Counted from the first letter of the stretch, positions 1 through 7,773 are shown. The stretch: DNA of 15,455 nt from BOG-1112 sp964635325 (GCA_964635325.1 CAZWOL010000059.1:1-15455), one strand, 5' to 3'. Numbers and translations: made by a program. Notes: generated from the letters alone by a model not told the origin.

Positions 1-94
1 CCCTACGACTACGCTCAGAGCAGGCTCCAGCGAAGGATCACTCACTTAGCCCGGTGATCTTGGATCGACGGAGCTAAAGTCGGGATCAACGTTT
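1..94. repeat. REP/MITE-like dispersed repeat, copy 1
   Basis: This non-coding stretch lies just downstream of the iron permease gene. It holds the core CTTAGCCCGGTG (45-56), which recurs as CTTAGCCAGGTG at 5279-5290 and CTTAACCAGGTG at 7806-7817. A small dyad GATCAC (36-41) / GTGATC (54-59) surrounds the core with a 12-nt loop, and the end reads GTCGGGATCAAC, like the CGGGATGAC ends of other copies. The left limit is cut by the window edge. The family assignment is by eye. Confidence 0.5.
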
Positions 95-2179
95 TTAGGT
101 TTCGACAGATTTATTTCGTACGACTCTTGGCTCTATAAAATTTTTTTTTAGCAAAAGCACAGCTGCCAAGGCTAAGACAAGGCACTGTGCAAGGAATGTT
201 TCCTGCAAAGGATAGAACCCAAGCACGTCGACGAAAGGCAAACTGTTCATTGGGGTTGCTTTGATGTAACCCGCAGCAATCAACTCGTGAACGGATTTGC
301 CTGCAAGCACCACCGACAACAAGACCATAAAAAGACTGGTACTAAAAAAGAACTGCTTCATCGGTATGCGCACATTGAATTTTAGAATCGCAAAGCAGAT
401 CGTAAACAGCATCAGCAAACCTGCAAGAAAGCCAGCAAGCACCAGGCTCGAACTTTTTGCATTTGCTAGCAATGCTGAATAAAAGAGAACCGTCTCTGCA
501 GACTCTCTAAAAACAGCAATAAACGAAATCCCAGCAAGTATCCACAAACGCTGCGTATCTATAGCCTGTCCGGTTTTCACTTTGATATACTTCTGCCAGC
601 GGCTCATCTCTGCCTGACTCAGCAACCAAAATCCGGTGTAGAAGAGCACCACGGTTGCAGCAAGCGTGCAAAAGGCTTCGATAGTCTCACGGGTTGCTCC
701 AGAAATCTTGAGCACACGTTCAAAGAGCACATACGCAGAAACACCAAAGAGCAGAGCAAGCATCCAACCACCGTGGATCCAGATCCGAGCCCGGGGCACA
801 TTCATCGTTTTTACAATCATCAGCAGAGCCACAATGATGAGAAAGGCCTCAAACCCCTCACGGAGAATAATCACAAGCGCACTGAAGAAATCTCCACTAT
901 GCCAGCCTGTCGATTCATGTGCATGCTCATCCAAACGTGTCTGCGCCTGAGAGAGCAGACCCAAAAGATCGGCAATCGTCTCATCAAATTCTTTGCGCTG
1001 CCCCTTTGCGGCATAAGTCCTTGCAATTGAGAAGGTACGTTCGATTGTCAGCAGCAAGGCGTGGTCAATCACAGCAAGTGGAGCTTCTACACCCTCAAAG
1101 CCTTCTAGATAAGCGTCCAGAAGCGTATTGGTTGCATCATCATAGGCCTGAGCTGCAAACTGGTCTTTGGCAATTTGAATATGCTTACGAATAAAATCCC
1201 ATGACGAATCTGCTGAAGGACCCTGTCCTGGTTTGAGAGCAAGCTCAGGAGCAAAGGGTGCAAGCACGCGCAAAAAACCAAGACCGAAGTAGGGTCCTGG
1301 TTTGTGCTGATTTTGAGCATCTTGAACGTTGTTTTCCGTCATCCATGTGACAAGCTCTTCATCGGAGTGACGCGCAAGAAAAGCAAGGTCGGGAGGAAGC
1401 ATGCTTGGATTTTGACTCGCCCACTGCGTCCACCGTTTAGAAGCTTGCTCTGCTGAAACTACGTTTTCTTTGTCATCTTGAAAACGCAAGCCCATCACGT
1501 AAAAGCTTACGCTCCACATCTGCTCTGGCGTCAAGATCGTCTCGAATGAGAGCATCTGCGTACCGGTGATTCCAGTATTCAAGGTATTAAAGACTTTGAA
1601 AGGAGAAGCATGACGCATCACTTCTATATCATGAAAACTACGAGGTGGAGGGTTGAGAGTTGGAGAGAGTGGACCATCACCCCGCCCCTGTGCACCGTGA
1701 CAGGACACACAATTTTGTGCAAAGACCTCCTGGCCCATTGCAAAACTTGGCTTCTGCGATGGAGCTGGGCTAATTCCAAAGCCCTCAATAAACTCATCCC
1801 GCAAAAAATGGGTAAGCCCCAGCAGTTTTTCTTGGGCACATTTTTCTGCGATACAATCTTTTAGATCTTGGAGCTTCTGGGAAATCTGGTCTTGGCGTTC
1901 GGATGCCAATTTGTTTTTGAGGTTTTTGAAAGACTCGGCTGCAGTATGTGCAAACTCTGTCATTTCATCATATTCGGTTGCGTTGATGACTTTGCCATCT
2001 TCGACAGCACCAGAATAGTCTCCAGCAAGATACTCGATAAGCCCAAGTAACCGACGCTCCGCAATACCGGTTGCGTGATTTTGCGGATCCCCTGCAAGCA
2101 AGGCTTGCGTCAGAGAAAACACTATACAAAGAAAAGCAGAACTAAGGATTCGCGCATTCGCCTGCATGATTGCCACCAT
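95..2179 (-). CDS. FTR1-family iron permease with N-terminal periplasmic and cytochrome c domains
   Basis: This is a probable high-affinity iron permease of the inner membrane. Residues 1-29 look like a signal peptide. Residues 40-130 form a helical region with the 'YLAGDYSGAVEDGKV' pattern typical of the extended FTR1 proteins. A c-type haem site CVSCH sits at 157-161, with a possible axial Met at 209. A second helical region (about 325-420) precedes the membrane domain, which starts near 431. About seven hydrophobic helices follow, carrying the iron-binding REXXE motifs REGFE (440-444) and RESAE (558-562), plus RETIE (497-501). From family knowledge, glutamates of these motifs bind ferric iron; the haem domain may couple iron oxidation or electron transfer to transport, which is inference. 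No EfeO or EfeB partner is visible. The start could be the ATG at 2179 or the one at 2167; neither has a strong ribosome binding site. At 694 aa it looks complete. Confidence 0.93.
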   Translation of the reverse strand: MVAIMQANARILSSAFLCIVFSLTQALLAGDPQNHATGIAERRLLGLIEYLAGDYSGAVEDGKVINATEYDEMTEFAHTAAESFKNLKNKLASERQDQISQKLQDLKDCIAEKCAQEKLLGLTHFLRDEFIEGFGISPAPSQKPSFAMGQEVFAQNCVSCHGAQGRGDGPLSPTLNPPPRSFHDIEVMRHASPFKVFNTLNTGITGTQMLSFETILTPEQMWSVSFYVMGLRFQDDKENVVSAEQASKRWTQWASQNPSMLPPDLAFLARHSDEELVTWMTENNVQDAQNQHKPGPYFGLGFLRVLAPFAPELALKPGQGPSADSSWDFIRKHIQIAKDQFAAQAYDDATNTLLDAYLEGFEGVEAPLAVIDHALLLTIERTFSIARTYAAKGQRKEFDETIADLLGLLSQAQTRLDEHAHESTGWHSGDFFSALVIILREGFEAFLIIVALLMIVKTMNVPRARIWIHGGWMLALLFGVSAYVLFERVLKISGATRETIEAFCTLAATVVLFYTGFWLLSQAEMSRWQKYIKVKTGQAIDTQRLWILAGISFIAVFRESAETVLFYSALLANAKSSSLVLAGFLAGLLMLFTICFAILKFNVRIPMKQFFFSTSLFMVLLSVVLAGKSVHELIAAGYIKATPMNSLPFVDVLGFYPLQETFLAQCLVLALAAVLLLKKNFIEPRVVRNKSVET

Positions 2180-2200
2180 TCCAATCCAGTCTGTGTCAGC

Positions 2201-2225
2201 AGTATATGCCTAAGGTTTTATCACA
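2201..2225 (-). promoter_or_regulatory. Weak possible promoter for the iron permease
   Basis: On the minus strand a TATACT hexamer (2201-2206) matches the sigma70 -10 consensus at five of six positions. The hexamer 18 bases upstream, TTCGCT, matches the -35 consensus poorly. A start here would give a very short leader. No Fur-box could be called with confidence. The remainder of the 195-bp gap (2180-2374) shows nothing I can name. Confidence 0.25.
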
Positions 2226-2374
2226 GCGAATCACTAGCGTCGAGTTTCAAAAGCAAAAAGTAGGCTTAGACAATACAGGCGGAAGGTAGAGTTCAAAACA
2301 TAGATTTGCAGCTGATGCCAAAAATCTGCTCACACTGCTAGGCTGCTCGGCTGAGTGAAGCCATTACTTTTTCA

Positions 2375-3025
2375 TCAGAGCAGATTCCCTGATGTGATAA
2401 CAAGATTTGCTCGCAGAACTCGCGCGCCAGTTTCTGCAAGAGCAGGACTAACCGGCTGATCCCCAAACAAGCTGGGTACCACAACACGCCCATCAACATC
2501 AAGACGCCCAAAAATTGAGGAATTCATATTGGAACTACGCTCAGATCCACTCTGGTAACCAGAATCACTTTCGGAGTCACTTTGCTCATCACTGGAAGCA
2601 GCTGAAATACGGGGATCACCTTCATCTTCATCTTCATACTCATCCGAGCTACTTTCTAAGTCCGTCCACAAACGCACATAAGACGTATCACTCAGCAAGC
2701 CCTCTAAACTACTTTGGGGTGAATCAGGAGGCACGCTCTCGACAGATGAACATGTGGACACTGGTGACTGGGTTCTTTCCATAGAAGATGAGACTATATA
2801 GCGCGTCCCCATCAAAGACTCGGCTGCGTAGAAGAAAAGAATCTCAGAATACTCTGTCTCCAAACGCAAAGAATCTGCTTCTGAGACAAAAACAGTGTCG
2901 TGATCGAGTTTCCCCTCAACCGTCTCTACACATTCATCCTGATCATTTTTTGATAGAAACAAGAAAAAAGTGTCCGCAAAAACTTGCGAACTCAACAGCA
3001 AACCTAGAATACAAAGCTTTTTCAT
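2375..3025 (-). CDS. Secreted acidic Ser/Asp/Glu-rich hypothetical protein
   Basis: I do not recognise this 216-aa protein. Residues 1-17 are a clear Sec signal peptide (MKK, hydrophobic core, VFA cleavage site), so it is probably periplasmic or exported. The mature part has two cysteines (32 and 92). A Ser- and Pro-containing stretch (79-110) leads into a strongly acidic low-complexity region (about 122-165, rich in Ser, Asp and Glu, with the DEYEDEDEGD core). A more ordinary, hydrophobic C-terminal part (171-216) may be a small folded segment. The acidic region could bind cations or be an unstructured linker; both are guesses. It has its own candidate promoter and lies between a C39-like peptidase gene and the iron permease gene, all on the same strand. 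Codons look ordinary and the frame has a good signal peptide, so I think it is a real gene. Confidence 0.72.
   Translation of the reverse strand: MKKLCILGLLLSSQVFADTFFLFLSKNDQDECVETVEGKLDHDTVFVSEADSLRLETEYSEILFFYAAESLMGTRYIVSSSMERTQSPVSTCSSVESVPPDSPQSSLEGLLSDTSYVRLWTDLESSSDEYEDEDEGDPRISAASSDEQSDSESDSGYQSGSERSSNMNSSIFGRLDVDGRVVVPSLFGDQPVSPALAETGARVLRANLVITSGNLL
2620..2637. repeat. Hexanucleotide microsatellite inside the acidic protein gene
   Basis: CTTCAT is repeated three times in a row and encodes the Glu/Asp run of the acidic protein on the minus strand. A change of whole units would keep the reading frame, so it can only lengthen or shorten the acidic tract. Confidence 0.6.
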
Positions 3026-3066
3026 AGAGCAACCTAATTTCTAAATATGATCAAAAGAATCACATC

Positions 3067-3096
3067 GAGATAAATGAGGTTGCATTCAAATGTCAA
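3067..3096 (-). promoter_or_regulatory. Possible sigma70 promoter for the acidic secreted protein
   Basis: On the minus strand there is a perfect -35 hexamer TTGACA (3091-3096) and, after an 18-bp spacer, TATCTC (3067-3072), a weak -10. The pair lies about 40 bases upstream of the start codon at 3025, just past the end of the peptidase gene. This suggests separate transcription of the acidic protein gene. Confidence 0.35.
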
Positions 3097-3126
3097 TGCT
3101 GTTTCTTCAACAGTCAGCCGCGAGAA

Positions 3127-3846
3127 TCAAAGCTCGTTTTTGGGAAGAAAGCGAATGATGTTATAGCCAGAAAGAATGGTCTGGATGCTTTGCTTTTGTT
3201 CTTCACTAAGCATCGCATTCATCATACTCATTCCGAGGCTCATCAGCTTGCGATAGCGATCCATATCCATCTCTTTTAAAAAGACAGCAAAGTCAGCGCT
3301 ACGCTCACTGTTGTCCGTATCGATATATTTTACTGTATTTGAAGCCGCATCAAAACCATGCACCACAACATAGTGCAAGTATCTTCCACGTCCGAGTAAA
3401 ACAAGAACAGGACGGGCTAGAGCAAGATCTTCATTCAAAATCAAAGCGACGTGTTCTTTGCCTAACTTGTGATGCTGAACATCCACTCTCAATGAATGGG
3501 TCTTTGCATAATCTGCAAGACATTCCGCATAAGGAGCTGCCTGAGGCACTGCGATTATTCCTGAGAGATAGCTTCCAGCAAGGGTCTGCACCTCCTTACA
3601 GAGCAAGGCATTCCCCATCGTTCGTGGGCACTGATCTCGGAACTCATCATAAGGACCGACGTGTATATCTTGCAAGACCAGGGCTCTAAACAATGCATTA
3701 GGACCACACTCCCATGGTTTCTCTTGCACAGGAACCTGACTTGCAGAGTCCACTTGAGTCTTCTCCAACCCCACCCAAGTGGATTGCGCAGACAAAAACG
3801 TTGAAAAGGAATACGACAAAGTCAAAATCATCGATCGAATGAACAT
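3127..3846 (-). CDS. Secreted C39-like (papain-fold) cysteine peptidase family protein
   Basis: This 239-aa protein has a signal peptide (1-20, cleavage after LSA). The mature part has the hallmarks of peptidase C39 and related papain-like folds. There is a glutamine (41) then the nucleophile motif CGPNA (Cys47), a later LHYVVVHGFD segment (His158), and YIDTDN (Asp176), which match the expected Gln, Cys, His, Asp order. It is stand-alone: no ABC transporter or membrane part follows, so it is not a bacteriocin exporter. A role in cutting peptides in the periplasm or outside the cell is inferred from fold and export only; substrates are unknown. Three other cysteines (73, 83, 109) could form disulfides. 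The ATG at 3846 has only a weak GGGG-type ribosome binding site. The aminotransferase gene ends 69 bases upstream, so the two could share a transcript. Confidence 0.75.
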   Translation of the reverse strand: MFIRSMILTLSYSFSTFLSAQSTWVGLEKTQVDSASQVPVQEKPWECGPNALFRALVLQDIHVGPYDEFRDQCPRTMGNALLCKEVQTLAGSYLSGIIAVPQAAPYAECLADYAKTHSLRVDVQHHKLGKEHVALILNEDLALARPVLVLLGRGRYLHYVVVHGFDAASNTVKYIDTDNSERSADFAVFLKEMDMDRYRKLMSLGMSMMNAMLSEEQKQSIQTILSGYNIIRFLPKNEL

Positions 3847-3915
3847 AGCAACCCCAAAGGAAATGTGTTTAAACGGAGTGCTTTCAATCTAAAATGTCCA
3901 AGATGAGATTTTGCT

Positions 3916-5130
3916 TTATATAGGCCCTTCCGCATGGGCGACTCTGTCTTTTTTCTGGCTGCTTTGGAAAGCATTTGCAAGTGGCTTTAAACTGCGCAAG
4001 ACCGTCTCAGTATGCACGCAGAACGAAAGACGCACGTGATGAGGGACTCCAAAAGCACGTCCCGGAACCATAACAAGACGCTCACGCAATGCATTGCACG
4101 CAAATAGGCCATCATCTGCAATTGGTGTACGTGGAAAAAAATAGAAAGCACCTTGTGGCTTTACACATTGCACACCAAGCTGCATAAAATGTTCCCAGAG
4201 TATGTCACGATTGCGCTGATACATATCCAGATTTACACAGGCATCCCCAACGAGCGGAATCACACGCTGCATAAGAGCAGGCGCACTGACAAGCCCCAAA
4301 GCCAGCTGCGACCACGACAAGGCATCGATGAGTTCATCAGCTTCAAAACAATGCGGAGAGACTACAACATAACCAATACGCTCTCCTGGGATCGCAAGGT
4401 CTTTGCTATACGAAGTAACGACAATAGTATGTTCATAGTAGCGAACAGGAGGCGCAAACTCTGCATCATCAAAGAGTATCTTCGCATACGGTTCATCCGT
4501 AATCAGGTAGATCGGAACTTCGCGGCCCTGAGATTTTTTAGTAAGCAGCTGTGCTAACTTCTGCAGATCCGCTTCAGGGTAAATAGCACCGGTAGGGTTG
4601 TTGGGCGAATTGATAAGAACAGCAGAGGTTTGAGACGTGATTGCAGATTCGAGTTGGGCAAAATCGATTTGAAAGTCGTCTGTTGTTGCTACTTCGCGCA
4701 GCACCCCTCCATGATTGGGGACATAGTTGCGATATTCAGGAAAAAATGGCTTAAGAGCCACAACCTCATCCCCAGGATTGAGTAAAGACTTGAAAACAAT
4801 GTTCAGCCCCCCACCCGCTCCAACGCACAGTGTGATATGTTTGTGGGTAAAAGCTAAGTCATGCTCCTGAGAGAGCTTGTTCGCTAAGTAGCGACGCACC
4901 TCCTGCAAGCCACTCGCTTCCATATAGCGATGCAATCCCTTCTCATCCGACTGTATAAGCTTCAACAAAGCTTGCTTGAAAACTGGAGGTGGCTCTAAGA
5001 CAGGATTACCCAAACTAAAATCGAAGACATTCTCTTTACCATACTCACGAGAAAGGCGCTGTGCCTCCGTAAACATATGTCGTATCCACGCACCATCCGC
5101 AATTCTAGCTTTGACAAATCTTGCAACCAT
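3916..5130 (-). CDS. Pyridoxal-phosphate-dependent aminotransferase, class I/II
   Basis: A cytosolic fold-type I aminotransferase of 404 aa, moving an amino group between an amino acid and a 2-oxo acid. Numbered from the ATG at 5130, it shows FDFSLGNP near the N-terminus (36-43), a glycine-rich cofactor phosphate loop (GAGGGLN, 104-110), NNPTG (177-181), the ITDEPYA segment with Asp212 and Tyr215 contacting the pyridine ring, the Schiff-base lysine in SYSKDL (Lys243), and the substrate-carboxylate arginine in VRLSF (Arg367). The FDFSLGNP signature belongs to a broad group of aminotransferases whose substrate cannot be read from sequence; aspartate or a hydrophobic amino acid are both possible. 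I prefer the ATG at 5130 to the one at 5151, because AAGGGGAG sits eight bases before it and a good promoter would start transcription near 5157, leaving almost no leader for the longer form. The last 15 residues are a polar tail. Confidence 0.93.
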   Translation of the reverse strand: MVARFVKARIADGAWIRHMFTEAQRLSREYGKENVFDFSLGNPVLEPPPVFKQALLKLIQSDEKGLHRYMEASGLQEVRRYLANKLSQEHDLAFTHKHITLCVGAGGGLNIVFKSLLNPGDEVVALKPFFPEYRNYVPNHGGVLREVATTDDFQIDFAQLESAITSQTSAVLINSPNNPTGAIYPEADLQKLAQLLTKKSQGREVPIYLITDEPYAKILFDDAEFAPPVRYYEHTIVVTSYSKDLAIPGERIGYVVVSPHCFEADELIDALSWSQLALGLVSAPALMQRVIPLVGDACVNLDMYQRNRDILWEHFMQLGVQCVKPQGAFYFFPRTPIADDGLFACNALRERLVMVPGRAFGVPHHVRLSFCVHTETVLRSLKPLANAFQSSQKKDRVAHAEGPI

Positions 5131-5138
5131 CGTCCGAG

Positions 5139-5146
5139 CTCCCCTT
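5139..5146 (-). promoter_or_regulatory. Ribosome binding site deciding the aminotransferase start
   Basis: On the minus strand AAGGGGAG lies eight bases before the ATG at 5130. The alternative ATG at 5151 has no Shine-Dalgarno-like sequence before it. Confidence 0.7.
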
Positions 5147-5163
5147 CGCATTGGTTTGAAATC

Positions 5164-5192
5164 ATTAGAATGGAGCTATGGTATAATGACAA
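5164..5192 (-). promoter_or_regulatory. Sigma70-like promoter of the aminotransferase gene
   Basis: On the minus strand TTGTCA (5187-5192, five of six to consensus) and TCTAAT (5164-5169, five of six) are separated by the ideal 17 bp. Transcription would begin near 5157, giving a leader of about 27 bases that contains the ribosome binding site. This is the best promoter I can see in the window. Confidence 0.6.
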
Positions 5193-5198
5193 GAAGAA

Positions 5199-5405
5199 TT
5201 GGTCACAACCCCATCATCCCAAGCGGAGTACAAAGCATCCCGAGCGGAATGCAAAGCACGAAGCCGAGGGATCGCTTACTTAGCCAGGTGCTTTGACTTT
5301 GAAAGGTGTTCAAAACCTACGAACAGAGCTTCGAAGGGCTTACAAAGCTCAATGCAGGCGATCCCTCGACTCCACTACGTTCATGACGGGGATGACAGTG
5401 CTGAC
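5199..5405. repeat. REP/MITE-like dispersed repeat, copy 2, between divergent genes
   Basis: This element fills most of the 300-bp gap between the aminotransferase (minus) and the first lipoprotein (plus). It starts with two 21-bp direct repeats (5215-5235 and 5236-5256, both CATCCC[A/G]AGCGGA...CAAAG). A perfect 11-bp inverted repeat, CGAGGGATCGC (5265-5275) and GCGATCCCTCG (5358-5368), encloses the core CTTAGCCAGGTG (5279-5290) and a CTTACAAAGCTCAATGCAGG segment. It ends in ACGGGGATGAC. No transposase is present, so it would be a non-autonomous element. Confidence 0.65.
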
Positions 5406-5434
5406 GGAAATGACGGGTTTTTATAGAGGTAGCG

Positions 5435-6667
5435 ATGAACTATCGAAGTCGTGTGTACATTGCCTGTATCGGAATCTTAGTCATTTTGTCGTGTCGAACA
5501 CGTCACGAAAGACTCGACAGAGAATCGAGCAGTTCCTCATTCGTCGATGGCCTCTCGCTTGTACAGATGAGCGATCTGAATTTTTCTACCGTCAATCCGA
5601 TGCGCTTGGATCTCCCTGACTTTAGGGTTAATGGCATACGTGTCGGTATACAACCGTTTATTCTCTACGATACCCCGATTATCAGTTACCAATTGCCATC
5701 ACTTGCGGATTACATACAAATATTGCGCTGTCCAAGCAACCGAGTGATCGACGGTGGTGCAAACATATTGCAATATGTTGAAGACAAAGCAAATGCAGAA
5801 GAAGAAAATCGCATCTTCCAGGCCAACGAATTTTGGCAAGCTGCTCTGAAAACTCCGTTTTGCGAACTCGTTGGGGATTCGTTCTCAGATCCTTTTTTTC
5901 GTGATCCCAGCGCACCGACCGGCAAATACTTTTACTACATCCGCGCCTGCGTAGACCCAGTTCGCTTAGAAAAATCCGATGCATTCGGAACCAACAATTG
6001 CAGTCGACAGGTCACACGATCAGTCGAATTTAGTTTCACCAGCAAGCGACGTCAGACCGATCTTGCACTCTTCAAAAATGTTGCAGAACTAGAGAATCGG
6101 CAAAGCACACTCAGCCGTCAGATCATCCACCTCAGTCAGGTTTTGGGTTCGAGCTATGTGCACTGTCAGGAGCTTCGCAAGAGCACAGTTGCCTCACAAG
6201 ATACTCGTGAAGCGATCGTGAATTACTCAGCACTCGCTGGAGGTGTTGCAGGTGCACTCGGTGGAGCTGCCTTTGGTGTGAAAAAACTCTCCAACAGAAA
6301 TGGGAAAGCTGTCGGAGGCGCTGTTGGAGGCACGCTGGGAGCAGCCTCTGGTGCTTTAGTCACCATGCTCATGAGCTCCGGTATCGATGCAATGGTGCGA
6401 CCACTCCCAAGCATGGCAGGTGAGGATGCAGGTTGTTATACAGACAAAACTCAGGCGCAAATCGACAGCCTCGTCAAATCCTACCAGCAAGAAGCTGCAC
6501 TGGGGACTACACAAACTCGCAATTGTAGCTGTGGAGATGTCAACGCTCTCGTCTTTCAAATTCAAGCTATGCAAAAGCAGATCACCGATATAGACGCCAC
6601 TTTAGCAACAACTCTAGCCCGCATGAACACAGATAGCACAAAAAATGCTACGGAGAAAAAACCATGA
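5435..6667 (+). CDS. Cysteine-patterned lipoprotein with Gly-rich hydrophobic hairpin (first of paralogous pair)
   Basis: I do not recognise this 410-aa family. Residues 1-20 are a lipoprotein signal with lipobox VILSC, Cys20 being the lipidation site. The ribosome binding site AGAGGT is four bases before the ATG. The mature part has eight regularly placed cysteines (99, 143, 172, 189, 244, 334, 364, 366) apart from the lipid cysteine. A coiled-coil-like stretch (205-240) precedes two small-residue hydrophobic segments (about 264-282 and 292-316, GGVAGALGGAAFG and GGAVGGTLGAASGA) joined by a basic linker. These resemble glycine zippers, which in other proteins pack in or across membranes. A second heptad-like stretch (370-395) closes the protein. 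The next gene is its paralog and overlaps its stop codon by ATGA, so the two are surely cotranscribed. An outer-membrane or envelope complex is likely; function is unknown. Confidence 0.82.
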   Translation: MNYRSRVYIACIGILVILSCRTRHERLDRESSSSSFVDGLSLVQMSDLNFSTVNPMRLDLPDFRVNGIRVGIQPFILYDTPIISYQLPSLADYIQILRCPSNRVIDGGANILQYVEDKANAEEENRIFQANEFWQAALKTPFCELVGDSFSDPFFRDPSAPTGKYFYYIRACVDPVRLEKSDAFGTNNCSRQVTRSVEFSFTSKRRQTDLALFKNVAELENRQSTLSRQIIHLSQVLGSSYVHCQELRKSTVASQDTREAIVNYSALAGGVAGALGGAAFGVKKLSNRNGKAVGGAVGGTLGAASGALVTMLMSSGIDAMVRPLPSMAGEDAGCYTDKTQAQIDSLVKSYQQEAALGTTQTRNCSCGDVNALVFQIQAMQKQITDIDATLATTLARMNTDSTKNATEKKP

Positions 6668-7773
6668 AAATCTTTGTCTCCATTATTCTTCTCAGCTCTT
6701 TTATAAATCTTGCATGCAAAAAAAACGAATCGACGCAGACGGCAAGTTCAGCAACTGTGAGTACAGTAGAGCTAGAATCTAAACTGCATCTTTTGGATGC
6801 CAGCACTTCGAAAGTGGGCGTATCATCCATCGCAGTAAGCTTAGGAGACTTCGGTGTCAGCGTACCAACGTTTACAATCGACTACAGTAACAACAACTTC
6901 GTTCAAATACTGCGCTGTGCCGCAAGCTACCACCAATCGCTCGAAGAACAGTATGCGAAAGTAGCAGCATCTACAGACTATAAAGAGCGTCGCTGGCCTT
7001 GGGATGACGCTTTTGGCAACCCAACTTTTTGCAAAGTCGTAAGCACAAAAACTAGCGCAAAAGAATATGCGGATCTAGCTGCTAGCAATGGACGTTTCTT
7101 CTACATTATCAACCCTTGTGTCACAGCAGAATTCTCAACAAGCAAGCAAGAGGAATGCTCTTACAATTTAACCTTCACCGACAACTTTGAATTTAAAGAT
7201 GCACTCTCAGATCAATTTACACTTCAAGCCTCCAAATTAGGCGAAGCTGAATCCACGTACGATGGGACGGTCTTGCTATTTATGGGACTCACGCAGTCTC
7301 TAATGGATTTGCAAAACTCCTGTCTAGTGCAATTTCAAAATGAACAGGCAAAAAAAGATGCCCAACAATTTTGGGGAGACATCGGAACTGTCATCGGAGG
7401 CAGCGTCCTGACCGGTGTGCTAGGCTTCCTTGGGCCACGTCTGATAAAAAACAAATCGGGGAATTTTAGTAAAGCAGTCCAAAAACACCCCTACATTGCT
7501 GCAGGAGCTGTGATGACCGGTGCTGCAGGCATCGCAACGATCATACGCCGCATCACATCCACAGGCGCAGCTCTAGGACCCAGTTGCGCACAAGCCGAGA
7601 AAGTTGCGAATCTGATTCAGGAGATGAAAGATAAGAATATTTTGAGTAAAGCTCAAGAAGCCATAATCACAGAATCAAATAAGTTGTCTGCTCTAAACAC
7701 ACAATTCAGTGGATATGACGTCTGTGTACTAACCGCAGATCCCGGAGCCTGTGCAAAAGGCACAAAGCAGTAA
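6664..7773 (+). CDS. Cysteine-patterned lipoprotein with Gly-rich hydrophobic hairpin (second of paralogous pair)
   Basis: This 369-aa protein is a diverged copy of the gene before it. Residues 1-18 are a lipoprotein signal (lipobox NLAC, Cys18). Its eight further cysteines (85, 123, 152, 165, 220, 308, 354, 363) follow the same order as in the partner, and several spacings agree closely: 29 residues between the second and third in both, 55 between the fourth and fifth in both, and 88 versus 90 between the fifth and sixth. QILRC and FFYI...C are shared local motifs. Two Gly/Ala-rich hydrophobic segments (about 238-257 and 278-296), split by a basic linker, lie between the fifth and sixth cysteines, as in the partner. 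GGAG lies eight bases before the ATG, which overlaps the previous stop. The tight coupling suggests the two act together, perhaps as a heteromer. The molecular role is unknown. Confidence 0.82.
   Translation: MKIFVSIILLSSFINLACKKNESTQTASSATVSTVELESKLHLLDASTSKVGVSSIAVSLGDFGVSVPTFTIDYSNNNFVQILRCAASYHQSLEEQYAKVAASTDYKERRWPWDDAFGNPTFCKVVSTKTSAKEYADLAASNGRFFYIINPCVTAEFSTSKQEECSYNLTFTDNFEFKDALSDQFTLQASKLGEAESTYDGTVLLFMGLTQSLMDLQNSCLVQFQNEQAKKDAQQFWGDIGTVIGGSVLTGVLGFLGPRLIKNKSGNFSKAVQKHPYIAAGAVMTGAAGIATIIRRITSTGAALGPSCAQAEKVANLIQEMKDKNILSKAQEAIITESNKLSALNTQFSGYDVCVLTADPGACAKGTKQ

Noticed and set aside
2369..2394. Hairpin CATCAG / CTGATG at the end of the acidic protein gene as a terminator
   Set aside because: The stem is only six bases, part of it is coding, and the T-run is on the wrong side for the minus-strand transcript.
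4153..4557. Plus-strand open frame of 134 codons
   Set aside because: It lies fully inside the aminotransferase gene on the other strand. That gene has all its catalytic motifs; this product resembles nothing and has no signal or domain pattern.
5131..5151. Aminotransferase start at the ATG ending at 5151
   Set aside because: No ribosome binding site precedes it, and the promoter at 5164-5192 would start transcription only a few bases away. The ATG at 5130 has AAGGGGAG at the right distance.
6664..6667. Frameshift or single long gene joining the two lipoproteins
   Set aside because: The second gene has its own lipoprotein signal and GGAG ribosome binding site, and both proteins are complete paralogs. 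The overlap is ordinary translational coupling.
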